A DNA stretch of 64,000 nt, taken from assembly GCA_938016265.1 (NCBI GenBank), contig CALLWB010000025.1, positions 44,228-108,227 of the forward strand, in the 5' to 3' direction. The position numbers were made by a program, and so were the translations under genes. This document shows positions 52,901 to 62,000 of the stretch, piece by piece. The stretch comes from an uncultured Saprospiraceae bacterium. GTDB lineage: Bacteria; Bacteroidota; Bacteroidia; Chitinophagales; Saprospiraceae. Positions within the stretch are counted from its first letter, which is position 1. Every line of letters begins with the position of its first letter. The notes under the pieces were generated by a model. That model worked only from the letters and a program-made list of their open reading frames with translations. It was not told where the DNA came from and made no database searches.

Positions 52901-55353
52901 CTATTTCGAATCCTTCAAATGGTGCGGTAACTATTTTACCAAACGGTAGCTATACTTACACTCCAGATATCGGATTTACAGGTATTGATACATTTGTTTA
53001 TGAGGTTTGTGATCCTAATTCAGGATGTGATCAAGCAACAGTAACAATTGAAGTATTTGGTTCACCAGATCCTAACACTCCACCTATCGCTCAAGATGAT
53101 TTCAACTCAACACCGGAAAGTACTCCAGTTGATGGTATCATTTTAGACAACGATAGTGATCCTGAAGGAGATGTTATTACAGTAAATACTACTATCTTAA
53201 GTGGCCCAGATAATGGTTCCGCAACGATCAATTCTGACGGAACTTACACGTACGTTCCAGTTATTGGATTTATCGGAGTAGATACTTTCGAATACGAAAT
53301 CTGTGATGATGAATCTAACTGTGATCAAGCAGTAGTTACAATTGATGTTTATCCTGGACCTCCAACACCAAAACCTGACAATGTACCACCATTTGCAGAT
53401 GATGATGGAGAATTCACTTTCGAAGATGTACCAGTTGATGGAACATTAGCAGGAAATGATAATGATCCTGAAGGAACTCAATTGACTTATAATTCAACAC
53501 CAGTTGAAGATCCTGTAAATGGAACAGTTGATGTGAACCCTGATGGTACATTTACTTATACACCTAATCCAGGCTATATTGGCCCTGATCAGTTCTTGTA
53601 TGAAGTTTGTGATGCAGGTAGCCCAATTGAGTGTGTTATTGCAACGGCTTACATTACTGTATACCCATTCAATAATCCTCCTGTTGGAATAAGTGATGAT
53701 CATGTAACTTTTGTTAATACTCCAGTAAGTGGACAAGTTTTAACAAATGACTTTGATCCTGATGGCGATAACATTACAATTTCTCCAAACTTGGTTTCTA
53801 CTACTACGAATGGTACGGTAGTTCTCAATTCAAATGGAACTTATACCTACACTCCTAACCAGGATTATGAAGGTGAAGATCAATTTGAATATGAAATTTG
53901 TGATGACGGAACTCCTGGTCCATTGTGTACCACGACAACTGTGACTATTACAATCACACCAGAAGCTGATGATATGGTAAACAATCCACCAATAGCTAAT
54001 GATGATGATAACATTACTTATGTTAATATTCCAATTGGTGGCGAAGTAGTACCTAATGATTACGATCCTGATGGAGATAATCTTATTGTGAAGACTGCTC
54101 CTATCATCGATCCATCTGCTGGTACGGTAGTTCTGAACTCTGATGGTTCATATGTTTACACTCCTTTACCTGATTTTGTTGGTCAAGACCAATTCGATTA
54201 TGAAGTGTGTGATGATGCTACACCAATTGAATGTGTAATTGCTACTGTATACATCGATGTATTACCTTTACCAATTGATTATTCTGGAAATCTTCCACCA
54301 TTTGCTGGTGATGACTTCAATGTAACAGATGAAGCAACTCCAGTTTCTGATCAAATGTTGGATAATGATACTGATCCTGATAACGATCCATTGATTGTAA
54401 ATACTACTCCAATCCAAGATCCACAGAACGGAACTGTAACACTTGTAGCTGATGGTACATATACTTACACACCAAATCCTGGTTTCTTCGGAACGGATTA
54501 TTTCCTTTACGAAATTTGTGATGGAATTAGTGGTTGTTCAGTTGCAACGGTGTATATCCTTGTAAATGGAGAGCGTTGTGTTAATATCGAATTAGCAGTA
54601 TGGTTAGAAGGAAACTACCAAAATGATGTGGATTTAATGACTACTTACTTAAATCTTAAGAATGGTAGCTTATTACACCGTGGTTTACTACCTGGACAAA
54701 TTCCATTGAATATTGGATTAGGCGTTCCTCCTACTCCTGCAGGTCAACCATACAGTGCAGCTCCTTGGAATTATGCTGGTACTGAAGGAATTGGCTGGAC
54801 AAATGCAGAGTACGATGCTATCGAAGCTGAATATGGAGCAGATGTAGTAGACTGGGTATTAGTATCTTTCAGAACTGAAATCTTTAAGACTACAAACTTC
54901 TTGCAAGCTGCTGCTCTTCTTCTAGAAGATGGACGTGTTGTATTCACAGAAGATTGTATACTTTCTACAGCTGGAATTCCTGGCCAATTGTACATTGTTG
55001 TTGAGCAAAGAAACCATATGGGTGTAATGACACCAGCTCCAATAACAATTGACAACAGTAACACATTGTTATGGGATTTCAGAATTCAAGAGTCATATGT
55101 TGCTACAGCAGGTTTTGGTTCTAAACAAATTGAACCTGGTGTTTTTGCGATGTACGCTGGAGATTCTGATCAAGGTGCTGATTTCCCAAGTTACGATATC
55201 AATGGTACAGATAAAATCCTCTGGACTATTGAAAACGGTAACTTTGATCAATATCGTCAATCAGATTTAGATTTGAACGGTGACGTAAACGGAGCCGATA
55301 AAATAATCTGGAGTCTAAATAATGGTATTAGCTCTAGAGTTCCAAAGAATTAA
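46996..55353 (+). CDS. Giant secreted repeat protein 1 (SdrD-B, PKD, Ig-like, cadherin-like repeats, shared C-terminal module)
   Basis: A 2785-residue exported protein. The signal peptide ends at VFAQ (residue 39). A strong Shine-Dalgarno (GAGGAGGT) precedes the ATG at 47041 (MKYPFVFSLL), so that may be the real start. Domain order: SdrD-B-like (about 40-135, GNVFLDHNGDGIENGLD); propeller-like region (about 180-420); second SdrD-B (about 420-530); unknown region (530-770); three PKD-like domains (about 770-1020, YLWTFGSGATPAT, TYTWNFGSGASPAN, TYSWDFGVGAAPAT); one cadherin-like repeat (1025); two PKD-like; three Ig-like (about 1290-1530); ten cadherin-like repeats (1531-2526); C-terminal module (2527-2785) as in the FG-GAP protein. 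Probably a surface adhesin or stalk/matrix protein. A perfect terminator follows. Confidence 0.9.
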   Translation: MTNTFTHLAQRGGKGMKYPFVFSLLMLFCVMMTGTVFAQHTVSGNVFLDHNGDGIENGLDFGHPVIRVNVYQDTNGNGSIDAGDLLLGTGGTDAYGDYSLSFPASTGNYLAQIETDDLLSSAVLTTPTVVFPAGSASDIDLSFRGEPVVCYTVSDRATIAAGNTAIDATIYLNRVSGISDTLGFAGSLNVEAVAFNIGATTLFASNADRLGRIDPLTGTFSPYPDPYGTGNGVEGPIVFSDVDGLTFDPLNSEFYGSVRRAGAYDLIFKIDTLSGLLIPDAFGPGLDYVVGKDAGETLPFDIDDLAINPDDGVMYAVYNSSGTTNVTQLASVDKTTGVATFLNDITYQGVVLSDVEGFGFTNFGLLTATTGSSGVAATNNSFYTIDINTGVATFVSNLEVGYNGNQNGVDYEASDCLTAKRNLISGTVFQDNNEDGVLNGNENGIANVDVNIWVDINGNGIVDAGDELATTVMTDPNGEYEFTTGSNVTFIVEVVQTTLPDSYDLTTPGTSIVDLSTAVGGTDINGIDFGAVRIPDFAFDCDATENVDVMIMGSGTDGGYPVSIAVADLTNVDSIVLEAVHTGGVAPTSVVFTAGAQAYTALAQEVVTGSNGSTNFRYYRATVPAATPLTLQAPASGSFESFVAYIFKSGTATTTAVSGQFAEIYLFVDDYTATLPIPTTDGLRNVDVTIPLTGLSATATVAEVTLTAGGVSQTFTVSNPNQGNSLNLSTFTLADVPGTATNVVVEINSPTVNGDAFIVGGIVAESGCGCPIAVIDANPSNGEICIDETIEFIAEDQGNAVNYLWTFGSGATPATAAGIGPHTVSYSTPGTKTVTLRTTKEGCTADEIELLIEVTDTPTAAIANFPSQLCTDDSGNFTATNAGAGATYTWNFGSGASPANATGPGPHGVSYNTNGTKNVTLLVSKDGCTATASEVVTVDETPGASITTAPTSICSYETATYTASNAGAGVTYSWDFGVGAAPATATGVGPHDVLYGSIGTKTVTLTTTLGACTNSDQASVSVILCNRPPDANNDMNSTFEDTPVTGTMLPNDSDPDGDNLIYTITPITPPANGTVVINPDGSYTYTPNPGFNGTDSWTYEVCDDGNPVLCDQAMVMITVGTCPTVGQINGGDIVCGSDFGTFTATNAGPGSTYTWDFGADATPANATGIGPHDVAYSSTGPKTITLVVNNQCANTTSKTIEVFDKPVANISGDGSTCANEGTLYQADNAGVGATYFWDFGPDATPSTSTDIAPIVEWSTTGTKPITLEVTKNGCTETAMLNVTVTFSVFGDAGSNVTICEGGTAQIGGKPSGPPGAMFFWDPPTGLNDRNVANPVASPSDTTEYTLFVTFNGCVSTSTVVVNVDVNSVPYAYSGEDNFVCAGQSVTLGGDIANPTGPDGASYSWSPANGLDDPFSANPIASPVVTTPYTVTVEKNGCFKTDQVLVEVLPSPPVDAGETKRLCAGSTGGVVLGGPGNNPFATFQWAPTTGLTNPTDPNTLATPTETTIYQLCATRFGCTTCDEVVVVVEDCNEPPVALNDDNNTLANVPVSGQILTNDFDPNGDNITVTPTVVTPPANGTVTLMPDGTYTYAPNPGFTGTDLWEYEICDDGLPDFECSTAIVVIEVRDNTLGNNPPIANDDAAITDENIPITSTLNPNDGDPDNDNIIVNTTPVSDPINGTVVIDPDGTYTYTPDPGFEGYDNFTYQICDDGMPVLCDNANVVILVRPDPEQNDPPVASNDAETTPVNTPVSGSILDNDNDEDDDPLTVNTTPQNGPNNGTVVINPDGTYTYVPNNNFEGVDSFDYEICDDGTPPLCDMATVIITIYEPNNSPPVAADDNASTTPNLSVDIDLTGNDSDPDSDALIVNTTPVTPPTAGVVFINPDGTARYVPNLDFMGTDFFEYEICDGISGCDIATVTITIYDDTPGQNDPPIANDDASTTPENTPVSGAVLTNDRDPDGDPIVVNPTPISNPSNGAVTILPNGSYTYTPDIGFTGIDTFVYEVCDPNSGCDQATVTIEVFGSPDPNTPPIAQDDFNSTPESTPVDGIILDNDSDPEGDVITVNTTILSGPDNGSATINSDGTYTYVPVIGFIGVDTFEYEICDDESNCDQAVVTIDVYPGPPTPKPDNVPPFADDDGEFTFEDVPVDGTLAGNDNDPEGTQLTYNSTPVEDPVNGTVDVNPDGTFTYTPNPGYIGPDQFLYEVCDAGSPIECVIATAYITVYPFNNPPVGISDDHVTFVNTPVSGQVLTNDFDPDGDNITISPNLVSTTTNGTVVLNSNGTYTYTPNQDYEGEDQFEYEICDDGTPGPLCTTTTVTITITPEADDMVNNPPIANDDDNITYVNIPIGGEVVPNDYDPDGDNLIVKTAPIIDPSAGTVVLNSDGSYVYTPLPDFVGQDQFDYEVCDDATPIECVIATVYIDVLPLPIDYSGNLPPFAGDDFNVTDEATPVSDQMLDNDTDPDNDPLIVNTTPIQDPQNGTVTLVADGTYTYTPNPGFFGTDYFLYEICDGISGCSVATVYILVNGERCVNIELAVWLEGNYQNDVDLMTTYLNLKNGSLLHRGLLPGQIPLNIGLGVPPTPAGQPYSAAPWNYAGTEGIGWTNAEYDAIEAEYGADVVDWVLVSFRTEIFKTTNFLQAAALLLEDGRVVFTEDCILSTAGIPGQLYIVVEQRNHMGVMTPAPITIDNSNTLLWDFRIQESYVATAGFGSKQIEPGVFAMYAGDSDQGADFPSYDINGTDKILWTIENGNFDQYRQSDLDLNGDVNGADKIIWSLNNGISSRVPKN
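51586..54573 (+). repeat. Ten cadherin-like (tandem-95-type) repeats in giant protein 1
   Basis: Each unit of about 98-103 residues has PPxAxDD...TP(V)xGxxLxNDxDPDGD, NGTVxINPDGTYTYTPNPGF and YEICDDG...C.  Units begin near 51586, 51891, 52189, 52483, 52783, 53077, 53380, 53671, 53980 and 54289; a further unit lies apart at about 50068. Each keeps a cysteine pair near its end (ICDDG...LCD). Confidence 0.88.
54574..55350 (+). other. C-terminal module, copy 2 (LEG...GLLPGQ...DVVDWVL + dockerin-like end)
   Basis: Residues 2527-2785 of giant protein 1. It keeps the order of copy 1: IELAVWLEGNY, RGLLPGQIP, TPAGQPYSAAPWNYAGTEG, DVVDWVLVSFRTE, EQRNHMGVM, LLWDFRIQES and GVFAMYAGD, then the calcium-loop-like YDINGTDKILWTIENG and SDLDLNGDVNGADKIIWSLN. 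There is no hydrophobic C-terminal anchor or obvious T9SS motif. Confidence 0.8.
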
Positions 55354-55376
55354 TATTAGTTTGGAATTAGGTTGTC

Positions 55377-55412
55377 AAGGGTCTGTGAATTTTTTCACAG
55401 ACCCTTTTTTTT
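55377..55412 (+). terminator. Rho-independent terminator after giant gene 1
   Basis: AAGGGTCTGTGAA and TTCACAGACCCTT form a perfect 13-bp stem around a TTTT loop, followed by a run of T. It begins 24 bp after the stop codon and separates the two giant genes into different transcripts. Confidence 0.9.
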
Positions 55413-56070
55413 AATAAATTATGTCACAAATTGTGATTATTTTGACCTTCTTTCTTTTTGCCTTAATTCCTAAGTTTTTTTATTACGATTTCCCACTATT
55501 TTTATCTTTTTTTTCAAAGAGTTTGTTTTTATGGTATTATTATTTTTTTTATGAAAAAATAAGACGCCATGTAGTTTTTTTAATATATTTGCATCCAACG
55601 AAAGTTATTATTCCACGCTAATTCATGAACTTTCTATTTACAGGCTTTCTATACAAGCAAATAACCTTGTTCAAGGATATTTAAGACCTAAAAACCCCCA
55701 TATACTAAAATAGTTGTAAATAACAATCGAGATATTATTTTTTGATTCGCATTAAAAAATAAGTAGAATTGTGTTATTACAATTTTTTTTAACATTTCGG
55801 ATTAAAACTATTAATAATCTAAATAGCACTGTTAGATAGTGAGTTACGTGTCCTTAGTTTTGTTAAATTGTTTTGACTCAAAATTCTTAGTTATTTGTAG
55901 GTGTTGGTTGTTGTAAATCCTTTGTAATTCGGGATTAAAATGCGATATTGTATTGTTTTTGCAGTCACAATTTTATACCTCATAAAGTTGCATTATATAA
56001 ATTTATTGATTGTTTTAGCTTAACTACCTTACATTAGAAATTTTTATTATTTAATTAAATTGTTTAACTT
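55413..56070. other. AT-rich leader region upstream of giant gene 2
   Basis: About 660 bp without a convincing gene. A 66-codon frame at 55421-55621 is composed almost only of Phe, Leu, Ile and Tyr codons and looks like AT-rich noise. TATATTTG at 55584-55591 (followed by CAT) is a candidate -7 box identical to that of giant gene 1, but about 480 bp from the start codon, so a long 5' leader or another promoter is possible. Confidence 0.4.
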
Positions 56071-59000
56071 ATGAAAGCATTCCTCCGTTTCCTCACGCTA
56101 CTCGTGTTGTTGACGGGCTTTTCTACTCAAACGTTCGCCCAAACCGGTCAATATGATGTGCGGTTTAAAATAAATGAACTTAATTGTGTAGATAGCTTGT
56201 TGTACATCGACATAGAGGTACGTGCTGATGAACCGGGAACCGAGTTCAACGTCTCTGACCAGAATTATCGGTTTTCATTCAATCGGGATGCCTTGGCAAA
56301 CCCTCAGATCGTGCAAGAACTCACACTGAGCGGTTTTGTTTCCACGGCATCTCCAGCAACAAACAGTTTCTATGCCCCGCATACACTCACGGGGTCATTG
56401 GATACTGTAGTCTCCTACAACGTTGAGTTGTCAGGGGGCGATGGTTACCCAGCCAATGATGTAGAATACATCAAGGTTGGTCGTATCGCTTTTGACATTT
56501 TGGATTTTAATTCATGTGTTGATCTAATTTGGCATACAAAAGATCCAGTTGATTTTCCACCTACTTTTATTGGTGAAAAATTCAATGGAGTTCTTTATTC
56601 TGCTGATGAAGGTTCTTATGGTGATTACAAGCAATGTCTTGACAATGCTTGTGATAATGTCCCACCAGTTGCTGTTAATGACAGCGGCATGACACCTGAA
56701 AATGTTCCAATTACATTAGACATTCCTGCAAATGATTCTGACTCAGACGGAGTTATTGATCCAACAACGGTTACGTTGGTCACTACTCCTCCAGCCAGTC
56801 AGGGCACAGTAACTGTTGATCCTGTTACAGGAGAAATTACATTTACTCCTGCTCCTGGATTTAACGGACCTGTAGACCCATTCGATTATCAAATTTGTGA
56901 CAATGGAACAGAAATTCCATCTGTTCACGGTGATCTAAACACTGATCCTCAAGCTACACCAGTACCAACAGATGATGATCCTGTTGTAGCAGCAGATCCA
57001 CAGTGTGCAATTGCAACTGTTTTTATTACAGTTGAATCTGTAAATGATCCACCAACTGCAAATCCTGATAGTGAAGTTACTGACGAAGACACTCCTGTTG
57101 CTATCGATGTAGTAGGAAATGATTCAGATCCTGAGGATGGAACTCCTTTAGATCCTTGTAATGTAACAATCACTACACCTCCAACAAATGGTACGATTGC
57201 ATTTGGACCAGCTCCAACATGTGTTCTTACCTATACTCCAAATCCTGATTATAACGGAATGGATACTTTCATTTATGAAGTATGTGATTCAGGAGGGGCT
57301 TGTGTTACTGCATTGGTTGATGTCACAATCAACCCAGTAAACGATCCACCAGTAGCTGTTGATGACCAGGATGTAACTGACGAAAACACTCCTGTAGTTG
57401 TTGATGTTGTTGTTAACGATTCAGATTTAGAAGACGGTTCACCGCTTCAACCTTGTAACGTTACAATAACAACTCAACCTGATAACGGTACTGTTGTAGT
57501 TGGACCTCCTGCTGCTTGTACAGTTACCTATATCCCAAATAACGGATATACAGGTGTTGATACTTTCGAATATCAAGTTTGTGACTCAGGCGGAGCTTGC
57601 GATAATGCTGTTGTTACTATAACAATTGCTGAAGTAAACGATCCACCAGTAGCAGCAGACGATGCAGAAACTACTCCTGAAGATACTCCAGTTACAGTTC
57701 CTGTTATTGGAAATGATACAGATTCTGATGGAAATATTGATCCTGCAACGGTGACAGTTACTACACCACCAGCTAACGGTACAACTACTGTTAACCCTGA
57801 TGGTTCAATTACTTATACACCTAATCCTGACTTTAATGGAACGGATACATTTGCTTACGAAGTATGTGATGATGGAACTCCACTTCCTGCACAATGCGAT
57901 GAAGCAATTGTTACCATTACTGTAGATCCTGTAAATGATCCTCCAGTAGCAACTGATGATGCTGAAACAACAGATGAAGACACTCCAGTTGTCGTTCCTG
58001 TTGTAAATGATGATTCAGATGTAGAAGATGGTACACCTCTTGATCCTTGTAATGTTACTGTTGTTACTGCACCGACAAACGGTACGGTTAGCTTCGGTCC
58101 AGCACCAGGTTGTACAATGGTTTATACACCAAATCCTGACTTTGACGGACCTACTGATACTTATGTATATCAGGTGTGTGACTCTGAAGGACTTTGTGAC
58201 ACAGCACTTGTTACAATTACTGTTAATCCAGTAAACGATCCGCCGGTTGTTGTGGATGATACTGGCATGACTCCTGAGGACACTCCAGTTGTACTTCCTG
58301 TTACAGATAATGACTCTGATACGGAAGACAATCCATTTCCTTTAGACCCTTGTTCACTAACAGTTACAACTGCTCCAGCTAATGGAACAATAACTGTCGG
58401 ACCAGCTCCAACTTGTGAACTAACATATACCCCAGATCCTGACTTTAACGGAGAAGATACTTTCGTTTATGAAGTATGTGATTCTGGCGGACTTTGTGAC
58501 ACTGCTTTGGTTACTGTAACTGTAGGTGATGTAAATGACCCACCTGTTGCAGAAGACGATGCAGAAACAACTGACGAAGATACTCCTGTCATCATTGATG
58601 CAGTAGCAAATGATTCAGATGTTGAAGATGGTACTCCACTAGATCCGTGTGCAGTTACAGTTACAACTGCTCCAGACAATGGTACCGTTTCTTTCGGACC
58701 TCCACCTCTTTGTGTAATGGTGTATACACCAGATCCAAATTTTGAAGGCCCAGAAGATACTTTCGTTTATGAAGTATGTGATTCAGGCGGAGAATGTGAT
58801 ACAGCATTGGTTACAATTACAATCAATCCTGTTAATGATCCTCCTGTAGCAACAGATGATTCTCAAAATACACCAGAGGATACTCCTGTTATCATTCCTG
58901 TAACGGATAATGATTCAGATGTAGAAGATGTAACAATCGATCCTTGTAGTGTAACAATTACTTCACAACCAACAAACGGAACAATTGCAATTGGTCCAGC

Positions 59001-62000
59001 TCCGGATTGTGAAATAACTTATACTCCTAATCCTGATTATACAGGACCAGATGAATTCGAATATCAAATTTGTGATACTGATGGTCTTTGTGATACAGCA
59101 ACTGTAACAATTGACGTAGGAGATGTAAATGATCCTCCAGTTGCTGAAGATGACGATGCAACAACGGACGAAGATACTCCAGTTGTTATTGATTTGGCAG
59201 GTAATGATTCTGATACAGAAGATGGAGCGCTAGATCCATGTAATGTTTCAATACTTACTCCACCAACAAGTGGTACTATTACTTTTGGACCTCCACCAAC
59301 TTGTACTCCAGTTTATACTCCAGACCCTAATACGAGTGGAGTCGATACTTTTGTTTACCAAGTTTGTGATTCAGGCGGAGAATGTGATTCAGCAACTGGT
59401 ACAATTACAGTTAATCCTGTAAATGATCCACCAGTAGCTGTTGATGACACTATGCCTACTGATGAGGATACTCCAGTAGTTATCCCAGTTGATACTAACG
59501 ATAGTGATGTTGAAGATACTTTAGATCCTTGTGATGTAACGATTACAACACCACCTGCAAACGGTACAATAACTATAGGAGCTGCACCTGGATGTGAATT
59601 AACTTACACGCCAGATCCTAACTTCAATGGTACTGATACTTTTGAATATCAAATTTGTGATTCAGACGGTGCTTGTGATGAAGCAGTTGTTACTGTTCCT
59701 GTAGGAGATGTAAATGATCCTCCAGTTGCAGAAGACGATGCTGAAACTACAGATGAAGACACTCCAGTAGTAATTGATGCTGTTGGTAATGATTCTGATC
59801 CTGAAGATGGTTCTCCATTAGACCCATGTAGTGTTACAATTGTAACGCCTCCAGCTAATGGTACCGTTACTTTCGGTGTACCACCTAACTGTATCATGGT
59901 TTATACTCCAGATCCAGATTTTGCTGGTCCTGAAGATACATTTGTTTATGAAGTTTGTGATTCAGATGGACTTTGTGATACTGCACTTGTAACGATCACT
60001 GTTAATCCTTCTAATGATCCACCAGTAGCTGAAGATGATTCAGAAACTACACCGGAAGATACTCCTGTTACAATATCTGTAACACCGAATGATTCTGATG
60101 TAGATGGTAATATTGATCCAACAACAGTAACAGTAACTACACCACCAATGAATGGTACAGTAACTGTTAATCCTGATGGAACAATTACTTATACTCCAGA
60201 TCCTGACTTTGATGGAACAGACACCTTCACTTACGAAGTATGTGATGATGGAACACCATTACCAGCTCAGTGTGATGAAGCAACTGTAACGGTAACTGTT
60301 GATCCTGTAAATGATCCACCAGTAGCTGAAGATGATGACGAAACTACACCAGAAGATACTCCTGTTACAATTGATGTAACACCGAATGATTCTGATGAAG
60401 ATGGAAACATTGACCCAGCAACAGTAACAGTAACTACACCGCCAACAAACGGAACAGCAACTGTTAACCCTGATGGAACAATCACTTATACTCCAGATCC
60501 TGACTTTAATGGAACAGATACTTTCACTTACGAAGTATGTGATGATGGAACACCATTACCAGCTCAGTGTGATGAAGCAACAGTAACAGTAACTGTAGAT
60601 CCAGTAAACGATCCTCCTGTAGCAGAAGATGACACAGAAGACGTAGCTGAAGATACTCCAACTGTAATTGATGTTGTAGGAAATGATTCTGATACAGAAG
60701 ATGGTTCTCCTTTGGATCCATGTAGTGTAACAGTTACAACACCTCCAGTTAATGGTACAGTAACAATCGGAGCACCACCTGCTTGTGAGTTAACTTATAC
60801 ACCAGATCCTGGATATGAAGGAACTGATACATTTACTTATGAAGTGTGTGATACAGGCGGATTATGTGATACAGCTGATGTAACAATCAATGTATTTAAT
60901 ACAAACGATCCTCCAGTAGCAAATGATGATGATGATACTACGCCAGAAGATACTCCTGTTACAGTTCCTGTAACTGGTAATGATTCTGATCCTGATGGAA
61001 ATCTTGATCCTACAACCGTAACAATCTTAACTCCTCCTACAGACGGAACGACTACAGTTGATCCTACAACAGGAGATGTTACTTATACTCCAGATCCAGA
61101 ATTCAACGGTACAGATACCTTCTTATACGAGGTTTGTGATACTGATGGAGTTTGTGATACTGCAGTTGTTACAATACTTGTAGATCCAGTTAACGATCCA
61201 CCAGTAGCAGAAGATGATTCAGAAACTACACCAGAAGATACTCCTGTTATTGTTGATGTAACACCGAACGATTCTGATTCTGATGGAAACATTGATCCAA
61301 CTACTGTAACAGTAACTGATCCTCCTATGAATGGAACAACTACTGTTAATCCTGATGGAACAATTACTTATACACCGGATCCTGATTTTGAAGGAACTGA
61401 TACATTCACTTACGAAGTGTGTGATGATGGAACACCATTACCAGCAGAGTGCGATGAAGCAACTGTAACGGTAACTGTTGATCCTGTAAATGATCCACCA
61501 GTAGCTGAAGATGATGATGCAACTACACCAGAAGATACTCCTGTTACAATTGATGTAACACCGAATGATTCTGATGAAGATGGAAACATTGACCCAGCAA
61601 CAGTAACAGTAACTACACCACCTACAAATGGTACAGTAACTGTTAACCCTGATGGAACAATCACTTATACTCCAGATCCTGATTTTAATGGAACGGATTC
61701 ATTCACTTACGAAGTATGTGATGATGGAACACCATTACCAGCAGAATGCGATGAAGCAACTGTAACGGTAACTGTTGATCCTGTAAATGATCCTATCGTA
61801 GCCGAAGATGACATGGAGACTACTCCAGAAGATACTCCGGTTACTATACCTGTAACTGATAACGATTCTGATCCAGAAGATAATATTGATCCAGCTTCTG
61901 TAACAGTAACTGATCCTCCTTCTGATGGAACGGTAACTGTGAACCCTGATGGAACAATTACTTATACTCCGGATCCTGATTTCAGCGGAACTGATACTTT

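Noticed and set aside
55421..55621. 66-codon frame upstream of giant gene 2
   Set aside because: It is almost only Phe, Leu, Ile and Tyr in very AT-rich DNA, starts inside the terminator-flanking region and shows no protein-like composition.
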